Assembly: GCF_000003605.2 (NCBI RefSeq)
Contig: NW_003122444.1
Coordinates: 1 to 12,950 of the forward strand
Direction: 5' to 3'
DNA: 12,950 bases
Origin: Saccoglossus kowalevskii
Taxonomy: Eukaryota; Hemichordata; Enteropneusta; Harrimaniidae
Numbering within the stretch: position 1 is the stretch's first letter; each line of letters opens with the position of its first letter. The notes below the pieces were generated by a model, which saw only the letters and a list, made by a program, of their open reading frames with translations, made no database searches and was not told the origin of the DNA. A program made the position numbers and the translations under genes. Positions 7,701-12,950 of this stretch are shown here, piece by piece.

Positions 7701-10700
7701 AATTTCTATGTGTAAAATCACATCGTTAGTGTGAACGGCGACAGATTATGTTGGTTCTGCGACGTTTTCTTGGTCACATTTTGTGTATACCAGACACTGA
7801 TAAATAAGTAAACGGTCCGGGAATAAACAACATGGGAGTCTGAATAACACATAGGACCTGACGATGGCATCGTCATACAGCATTAAACTCACATAACAAT
7901 ATTATGTGTCTGAATAATTAAATATATATGCTGGAGAACACAATATACAAGGACTGGAAACTGCCAAGTACACAGTGTAGTCAAATCAGTAAGCAAAAGA
8001 TACTAATCACCCTATCATATATTTGAAATATGACAATCCCTGAGTTGACAATTCCTAATATTGCTAAGCCGCGAGTTTTAAATCTCAGTTATTAGGAATT
8101 CCGCATGAAGTTACATGTTATGTTCAGGTTATATATTACATTCTTTAATTAATATTTCATTGGTATTTTTGTGAGTGTACCTGTGTATATTAAAATATGC
8201 ACACCATTAAAATGATAAAAACCTCAAATGCAACCACGGTAAACATGCAAAGTAAACAACATTATCGAGTGATTTTGGATTAGTTAAAAATATGTCAACA
8301 TGCTGTGACAGTTTATCTAATTGGTGTTGAGAATTGCAAGGCCAGTTTATAAAATTGTGAATAATAAATTTTGTAAATATCACTGACCACAAAATACGCC
8401 CATACATTACTTATACATGTAGTATGTCACTAAAGCAGTATAACAAGCATATTTAGGAACTCCTGTCAGAACAAATCATAAAGACAGCTCTTAAGGATGA
8501 TATTGTTGTTAATGACATATAAAACGCACAAGTCTTAACTCTGATGAAATTACCAGTTACTGCGACAAAGCCCGACTCACTGCTAAAGCTAATCACTACG
8601 AAGGACTGTCACGACTTAATTGTCGTGTTATCAAGCCTTCAAGTTAGGTACCAGTGATCGGAGGATTCGCCACCCTTTCAATCGAACAAAGACACACAGA
8701 GCATCGAATTGTGTCACATTTGGTCTCAGCCGCGTTGTAACTCTCCCCAGGCCGCATCAAGACTTGGGCCTCGTCGAGAGCTTGCCACAACTAACTGAGA
8801 TCGGCTTTATTCACTTTCCAACTGTTAACCAATTACAGAGAAGTTTTTGAGCTTGAGGCGTAGCCTCCATACATTCAATTCGCATATTGCCAATCACAAA
8901 GTATTTTACCTTAATGTCTGATTAATTGCCCCGATGTCGGAACATAACTCCCATAGTTATAGGCGCCTCGTTGACTTAACCAACATTCCGTATTCGACAA
9001 TTATATTCGCCAGTTGTCTTCTTGCTAATCTCACTAACATGCAAATGAACGTGATCATGAAAAATTGTAAGCAGATGCGGATTATCCAGGGGTCGTCATT
9101 GAAAGTCGCTATCTAAAGACATGAAAATAAAAATCATGACAGGACACTCACAGCGAAAGCCAGTTATCGCGAAACAATTTTCAAAAAAGACATTTTACAA
9201 AGGCATGTTAGTGCTTAGCCCGGCTAAGTCTTCGCGCACACTTCGTTAGCCGTGTTAGGGACTGCTCTTAAACATGAAGCTGAGCGTTCATACACGTTTT
9301 TTACACGGGCTAACATTTTTGACCTCTTAGCACGTGCTAGCGAGCTATTCGCGAACGCAACTAAGAACAAAATATACATTTATAATTGGTTGATTCAACT
9401 CCCCCATGGTGTTTGGGACATCGATAGATGACACAACATAAGAAAGGTTTAGTAAATCTATCGGACGAAACCAGGAGGGTACTAGAACCCAGACAAGAAC
9501 ATCCTTATTTATTTGGGATGAACTAGTTTAAACAGCTATCCTACGAGTTTTGTGGGTAATAGTTTTGTTCATTATATATCCAACTTTTTAATAAATACAT
9601 AACCTAGCTATACATTTCCACACTTGCTCTATTTCAGTCGGAACCAAACGAAGTCACCGACGCCGTTAAGAAGGCTATTGACATTGGTTATCGCCATATT
9701 GATACTGCGCATGTCTATCAAAACGAGAAAGAAGTGGGCGTAGCACTGAATGCAAAGCTTACCGATGGAACCGTGAAAAGAGAGGATTTATTTGTAGTCA
9801 CGAAGGTATAATACACACATAATACACCTTCCATGTAACTCGCATTCTTTATGACGTAAATGGATGCCATGAAGACCAATCAAGGCGTAGAACATCAATG
9901 AACATAATAATAGTTATTTTATTTGACATAGAATTTAGTATGAATGAAAAAAACATAATTAATCAATGGTCGAGAATAGATTAAATAGATTAAAATAAAG
10001 CTTATAAATATAATCGATAAATTTTTCCAAGCAACTGACAATGAAGCTAATCTTTAGTGCCTAGCAAGTATGTAAATGTCTCAAGAGTTGGTAACTTGCA
10101 AATATTGTCATCATTAATTGCTAATTCAGCTTCTAAGTTTTTCAATTGGCAATGAGTGAGAAGAAATGCATTTTTTTTGTGCCAGGCGACAGTTCCGGAC
10201 ATTAAATGTCACTGTTATCCTGGCGTCAACCAGGGTAAGTCGAACACAAGCACCTGCAGTCCTTAACCAAGGTTCCCCAAAAGTCGCATTCGTTAGTGAA
10301 TGAATCTCGGCCTGTGGAATTTGCCTTCCCATTGAGTCTGTGGCACACTCACCTAGGGTAGAAGTCGACCCTTTGATGATCAGCCTCAGGTAGGATTTGA
10401 ACTTGGGTCTACCGATCATGAGTCTGATGCGACAACCAGAATGCTACCAGTGACCGGTATAAATGCAAAACTTGTTGAAGCTGACTCTGTGTTGATTTGT
10501 TCTAAATATGGTTCATATTCACAAATTAGTTTAAACTTGTTATAATTACGTAGCTTATTCTTCTTTGGTTTAAAAACCGACTATTTGTTTGAATTTGATT
10601 TTGAATTCTATAGTGTTAGATTTGTTACTAATTTTAGTTAATGTAAATAATCGAAAGTTGTTCAAGTATTACCGTGACCATACTGTCAATAGTGAAAGGA

Positions 10701-12950
10701 CAGTCCAGAAGCTGATTATTATTAATTTAGCCTTTGATGACACATTTGTAAACTAATGTCAATAATGAGAAGATCGCTACCAAGTTCACTGTTTTTGAAT
10801 AAAATTGTCTTCAGGTATTTCGAAATATAACTGGATAGCACTGTACATATGGATATTAGTTATGCCTTGTTGTGTTACAGCTGTGGAAAGCGGACCTTCA
10901 TCCAGAAGACGTCAAGAACGCTTTTTTGACTTCACTCAAAGATTTACAACTGGAATATATAGATTTGTATTTAATTCACTGGCCAATGGCATATGCAGTA
11001 AGTACAATTATATAATTTTTCAAATAGATAGCTCGATCAGCGTAGAAGGAAATACTCAATGTGAATAAAACATAACAGCAGATGCATGGCATAGCGTAAT
11101 AATTAGCACGACATGCTCCCACTAGCTACAGTTAGCTCTCTAACCAAATAAATGGATTAATGAACTTTAAAATTCAACATTCACCCATCTACTGGTGCCG
11201 TAACTTGGTTCAGATCTAGGTTCTCTTGAGTAAAAATACTACCGTTAAATATGTGAATATGGTCGGTCTTTGTCATAGAGCACATTCATAAAACACATCG
11301 ATTTAATGACGGCGAATCACAATGCCGAACAATATCTAAATGGCATATAGAACATTTAAAAGACGAAAATCGATCAAAGCAACAAATTATTTAGACTGGA
11401 GTGATCGTCACCATCAGTTATATATTAATTTCATTTATACTTAGAGAGGAAAGGAAATGTTTCCTAAAGATGAAAACGGAAAGATTCGTTACGGTGACAC
11501 AGACTATCTTGATACATGGAAGGTAAGTATATATTTTCTCTTGTGTATATATATATCGTATAGTCTGTAAAGGCACCGTTAGCTGTAACAATATCTTCGT
11601 GGCAAATGAAAAATACGTAATAATGTGTAACACCACAAACCAATGTTTCCAAATACAACATACACTTTGAAATTCAGGATACAAAAATTAGAAAACATAC
11701 CAACACTGAAACAATTCTATAATCGAATATGACCACCCAAACGGTTACTCCAAATTAAAGGTAACCTTTCCAAAGCAAGATAGAGACCAACTGTCAGATG
11801 AAATGTGCATGGCAATTCAAAGATGTGGTATGCGTGATTACATTACGCATAAGGGACGGACAGTTTTACCTGTGTCTCGCCTCTCAAAATACGAGAACGC
11901 TTAACATGTGGTGCTTCTATCCCACCTCCGCACATTGTGAGCTATATAGTTTCCTCTTTAATTCAGGCAATGGAATTACTAGTTGATGAAGGGTTATGTA
12001 AGGCAATCGGCTTGTCAAATTTTAACAGAAAACAGGTGGACAGGGTGAGCGCAGTTGCACGTATACCAGTATCTGTTTTACAGGTAAGTAACATCATTTA
12101 ATAATGAGTCTGGCAATACGACGGTATGGTATCATTAACTAAGGTATACAATTGTCAAACTGTCATTGTTTTGCTACATACCACACTATTGTTCAACAAC
12201 TTCAATAAATTTAGCAGAAAAAGACATTCATATGTAGGCACATTCAGCACATAAATATCAGTAGGGTGTACATGGTATTTAATACTCAATAACTATTCGG
12301 AGAGAAGAAGTACCCTCTCTGACTAATACATATACATCATAACGGGTGATAGATATTAAAATGTATATAATATTAGATTTGATAATGACAGACACTGGGA
12401 ATATAACGGTGCAACTTATTCTTTTCCAAAAGTTAAGGCTGTAATTTAAATTCGTTTCTACAGAATTTAAAATGCAACTTGAACTAATTTTCACATTGTT
12501 AAGGCATAATAATAACATCAGACGACCACATATTAAACGTATCAACCATGCCGGCTCAAACACGACTCCATTAATGAAACGTGCGTGTATACGACCCAGT
12601 CGAGATGGATATGATTGTGTACTGAAAAGTAGCATTTTAAAACCCACAATCACACATGCATACATAAAAACATACGCGAGAAAGTGTGTTTCACAACACG
12701 ACTAAAAAGGAAGTTAAATATGAAAGCTGTTATTAATCGTTCAATCACCATTTATTGACCACCATGTAGTAACATAAGATAATAAACTTAAAATGAACTT
12801 GATTTGTAGTTCAAATGTTTATGTTACCTTGTATTTTACAGGTTGAATGTAATCCATACTTGACCCAAGAAGATCTCGTATCTTATTGCAAATCAAACAA
12901 TATTGCTATGACGGCGTATAGTCCTCTGGGATCGCCGGCCAGACCATGGT
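4672..12950 (+). CDS. Aldo-keto reductase family 1 (aldose-reductase-like), 3'-incomplete, six exons
   Basis: This is a cytosolic NADPH-dependent reductase of the (beta/alpha)8-barrel AKR1 family, which reduces aldehydes and ketones to alcohols. The exact substrate is unknown. Exons 4672-4740, 9638-9805, 10881-10997, 11445-11522, 11967-12083 and 12842-12950 join in frame into 219 codons of about 315-325. All five introns are GT-AG and phase 0. AKR signature 1 lies at residues 40-57 and signature 2 at 146-163. The catalytic tetrad is Asp45, Tyr50, Lys79 and His112. Nicotinamide-contact residues are Ser161, Asn162, Gln183 and Tyr209. Trp22, Val49, Trp81 and Trp113 match the aldose-reductase pocket residues Trp20, Val47, Trp79 and Trp111. 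There is no signal peptide or membrane segment. The C-terminal coenzyme-phosphate site (IPKS region) and the specificity loop lie beyond the window. Nothing suggests inactivation. The closest type appears to be AKR1B, though AKR1 subfamilies are hard to separate from two thirds of a protein. Confidence 0.95.
5452..5514. repeat. Local tandem duplication with 42-bp spacing
   Basis: The 21-bp word starting AGACTTAAAATATACC at 5452-5472 recurs exactly at 5494-5514. A shorter AAATATACCAC echo lies between the copies. A run of 21 T residues (5528-5548) follows closely. Confidence 0.8.
5528..5548. repeat. Poly-T tract of 21 bases
   Basis: An uninterrupted T run follows CTTTTGA. It could be the A-tail of a minus-strand retroposed sequence, but no recognisable retroelement body lies next to it. 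It is annotated only as a homopolymer. Confidence 0.85.
5611..5664. repeat. Diverged direct repeat, copy 1
   Basis: These 54 bases align without gaps to 6951-7004 at 43 of 54 positions by hand count, starting at ACGTTCAA and ending at GCTTA. The two copies flank the 906-bp transposon. They are probably remnants of an older dispersed repeat that the transposon did not create. Confidence 0.6.
5809..6714. mobile_element. Non-autonomous TIR transposon (MITE), Mutator-like features
   Basis: The left end, GGTGTAGTTGACTTTTCAGA and onward (5809), is mirrored on the opposite strand by the right end, GGTGTGGTTGACTTTTCAGA and onward (6714 reading back). About 36 bases pair with two mismatches. The left arm then carries an extra internal copy of CTCAGAGCCTCAGAGG-like sequence. 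A perfect 10-bp direct repeat, TTTGTTGGTT, abuts both ends (5799-5808 and 6715-6724) and looks like a target site duplication. A duplication of 9-11 bp with long TIRs is typical of Mutator-like elements; hAT elements give 8 bp. The AT-rich 830-bp interior has no transposase-like frame, so it must have been mobilised in trans. It lies in AKR1 intron 1. Family assignment is inference; the element boundaries are well supported. Confidence 0.85.
6725..7083 (+). other. AKR1 intron 1 between the two transposons
   Basis: Unique-looking AT-rich intron sequence without a gene. It holds the second copy of the diverged direct repeat (6951-7004). Confidence 0.6.
6951..7004. repeat. Diverged direct repeat, copy 2
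   Basis: Partner of 5611-5664, same orientation, 1,340 bases downstream, about 80 percent identical over 54 ungapped positions. Confidence 0.6.
7084..7297. mobile_element. Short MITE with TA target duplication
   Basis: The left end reads CTGTAGAATAC, a 5-base insertion, then TTTATTTTCGCTTGGAATTT. The right end on the opposite strand reads CTGTGGAATACTTTATTTTC, then GCTGGAATTAATTTTCGCT. The arms pair over about 40 bases with small gaps. TA dinucleotides abut both ends (7082-7083 and 7298-7299). The 214-bp element is rich in TTTTCGCT words on one strand and AGCGAAAA on the other, so the whole unit can fold back. A TA duplication suits Tc1/mariner-type mobilisation. It has no coding capacity. 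Confidence 0.8.
7298..9637 (+). other. AKR1 intron 1, last part
   Basis: There is no credible gene over 2.3 kb. Open frames at 7506-7721, 8207-8407 and 8620-8850 carry no family motif and lack splice partners. Notable items are a hairpin at 8050-8100, a short palindromic stem CACGAC/GTCGTG near 8609-8626, and a cluster of imperfect inverted words with GTTAGC and CTTAGC cores at 9205-9350. The stretch 8540-9120 is visibly richer in GC than its surroundings and contains ATGCAAAT (9040) and CCAAT (8890) words. That would fit an intronic enhancer or an old repeat, but this is not established. The acceptor is ATTTCAG, ending at 9637. Confidence 0.5.
8050..8100. repeat. 11-bp inverted repeat, hairpin
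   Basis: AATTCCTAATA (8050-8060) and TATTAGGAATT (8090-8100) are perfect reverse complements separated by 29 bases. No flanking target duplication is seen, so it is not called a transposon. Confidence 0.7.
9638..9805 (+). other. AKR1 exon 2
   Basis: 168 nt encoding residues 24-79, starting SEPNEV and ending LFVVTK. It includes AKR signature 1 (GYRHIDTA followed by [10 protein letters not shown]) with catalytic Asp45 and Tyr50, and ends on catalytic Lys79. The donor is GTATAA, the only one of the five that is not GTAAGT. Confidence 0.97.
10164..10170. repeat. SINE target site duplication, left copy
   Basis: AAATGCA directly beside the poly-T (A-tail) end of the SINE. The matching copy lies at 10461-10467. 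Confidence 0.55.
10171..10460 (-). mobile_element. tRNA-derived SINE
   Basis: Read on the minus strand, the 5' head is tRNA-like. An A-box-like TAGCATTCTGG (10446-10436) is followed at tRNA spacing by a B-box-like AGTTCAAATCC (10403-10393), the internal RNA polymerase III promoter. The segment between them, GCATCAGACTCATGATC, resembles a tRNA anticodon arm with a possible CAT anticodon. The body continues for about 210 bases and ends in GCCTGGCAC followed by eight A residues (T at 10171-10178 on the plus strand). The 7-bp AAATGCA at both edges fits a target site duplication, although the A-rich context weakens it. It is not a functional tRNA: the acceptor stem is not closed and the B box has drifted. 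It is inserted antisense in AKR1 intron 2. The frame open over 10126-10419 is incidental. Confidence 0.8.
10461..10467. repeat. SINE target site duplication, right copy
   Basis: AAATGCA next to the tRNA-like head of the SINE, matching 10164-10170. Confidence 0.55.
10881..10997 (+). other. AKR1 exon 3
   Basis: 117 nt encoding residues 80-118, starting [11 protein letters not shown] and ending LIHWPMAYA. It carries catalytic His112 in the conserved LIHWP strand, and Trp81 and Trp113 of the substrate pocket. Donor GTAAGT at 10998. Confidence 0.97.
10998..11444 (+). other. AKR1 intron 3
   Basis: 447 bp, phase 0, acceptor TATACTTAG. No gene, repeat or mobile element recognised. Confidence 0.85.
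11445..11522 (+). other. AKR1 exon 4
   Basis: 78 nt encoding residues 119-144, starting [12 protein letters not shown] and ending YLDTWK, the loop and strand after the catalytic His. It corresponds to 'GKEFFPLDE...LDTW' in aldose reductase. Donor GTAAGT at 11523. Confidence 0.96.
11523..11966 (+). other. AKR1 intron 4
   Basis: 444 bp, phase 0, acceptor TTAATTCAG. No recognised element. Open frames on both strands here have no motif. Confidence 0.85.
11967..12083 (+). other. AKR1 exon 5
   Basis: 117 nt encoding residues 145-183, starting [15 protein letters not shown] and ending PVSVLQ. It holds AKR signature 2 with Ser161 and Asn162, which contact the nicotinamide carboxamide, and ends on Gln183. 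The loop after LSNFNRKQV is two codons shorter than in human AKR1B1. Donor GTAAGT at 12084. Confidence 0.97.
12084..12841 (+). other. AKR1 intron 5
   Basis: 758 bp, phase 0, acceptor TTTTACAG. A minus-strand frame stays open for 128 codons (12279-12665) and a plus-strand one for 77 (12472-12705). Neither shows a domain or homopolymer bias, so neither is called. Confidence 0.75.
12842..12950 (+). other. AKR1 exon 6, cut by the window end
   Basis: 109 nt visible, encoding residues 184-219 ([16 protein letters not shown] at the start, [13 protein letters not shown] at the end) plus one base. Tyr209, which stacks on the nicotinamide ring, is present. If the exon keeps the 110-nt length usual in vertebrate AKR1 genes, its donor lies one base beyond the window. 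That is a prediction, not an observation. Confidence 0.95.

Larger units (their letters stand above)
9806..10880 (+). other. AKR1 intron 2
   Basis: 1,075 bp, phase 0, ending GTTACAG. Apart from the minus-strand SINE at 10171-10460 it holds AT-rich sequence with no gene. The frame open across 10805-11068 is the reading of exon 3 in the wrong frame. Confidence 0.85.

Noticed and set aside
8620-8850. 76-codon plus-strand open frame
   Set aside because: Protein-like composition comes from the GC-richer island; no family match or splice partners.
9205-9350. Possible inverted-repeat element built on GTTAGC/CTTAGC words
   Set aside because: Only short, gapped complementary words (for example CTTAGCCCGGCTAAG, and GTTAGCCGTGT against ACACGGGCTAAC). 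No consistent ends or target duplication.
10126-10419. 97-codon minus-strand open frame
   Set aside because: It coincides with the body of the tRNA-derived SINE, so it is incidental.
10393-10446. A functional tRNA gene on the minus strand
   Set aside because: A and B boxes are present, but no closed acceptor stem can be drawn and the B box departs from GGTTCGA; the extended body and A-tail show it is a SINE.
10805-11068. 87-codon plus-strand open frame over exon 3
   Set aside because: It is a different frame from the AKR1 reading and ignores clear splice sites at 10880/10881 and 10997/10998.
12279-12665. 128-codon minus-strand open frame in intron 5
   Set aside because: Longest open frame of the window, but it has no domain, no repeated motif and ordinary AT-rich intron composition; nothing supports expression.

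Overview
The window is animal nuclear DNA. It is AT-rich, its coding sequence is split into short exons by GT-AG introns, and it is loaded with simple-sequence tracts, satellite-like repeats and short non-autonomous transposons. The repeat types and the traces of a fatty-acid-synthase-like polyketide synthase (PKS) suggest a marine invertebrate, perhaps a mollusc or another lophotrochozoan. That placement is an inference with low to moderate confidence.

Layout. Positions 1-3700 hold broken remains of a type I PKS of the animal FAS-like kind. Plus-strand remains of a pseudo-ketoreductase region lie at 22-869. Minus-strand remains of the dehydratase (DH) region lie at 1413-2178 and of the ketosynthase (KS) at 3430-3690. 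Stops and frameshifts interrupt all of them, and the pieces face opposite ways, so the locus was rearranged as well as inactivated. A 40-bp minisatellite, in one old degenerate block (2175-2590) and one young homogeneous block (2861-3124), sits where the acyltransferase domain should be. Positions 3719-4347 are diverged repeat units ending in poly-C, poly-A, CA and TA tracts.

The one intact gene is on the plus strand from 4672 to beyond the window end. It is an aldo-keto reductase of the AKR1 (aldose-reductase-like) family. Six exons are visible: 4672-4740, 9638-9805, 10881-10997, 11445-11522, 11967-12083 and 12842-12950+. They join in frame with only phase-0 introns and give 219 codons of an expected 315-325. 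The catalytic tetrad Asp45, Tyr50, Lys79 and His112 is present.

Intron 1 (4.9 kb) holds two non-autonomous DNA transposons. One is 906 bp with terminal inverted repeats (TIRs) and a 10-bp target duplication (5809-6714, Mutator-like features). The other is 214 bp with a TA target duplication (7084-7297). Intron 2 holds a tRNA-derived SINE on the minus strand (10171-10460) with A and B boxes, an A-tail and a 7-bp target duplication. Introns 3 to 5 hold nothing I can recognise. No rRNA, functional tRNA or CRISPR array was seen. I see no functional link between the PKS remains and the reductase beyond proximity.
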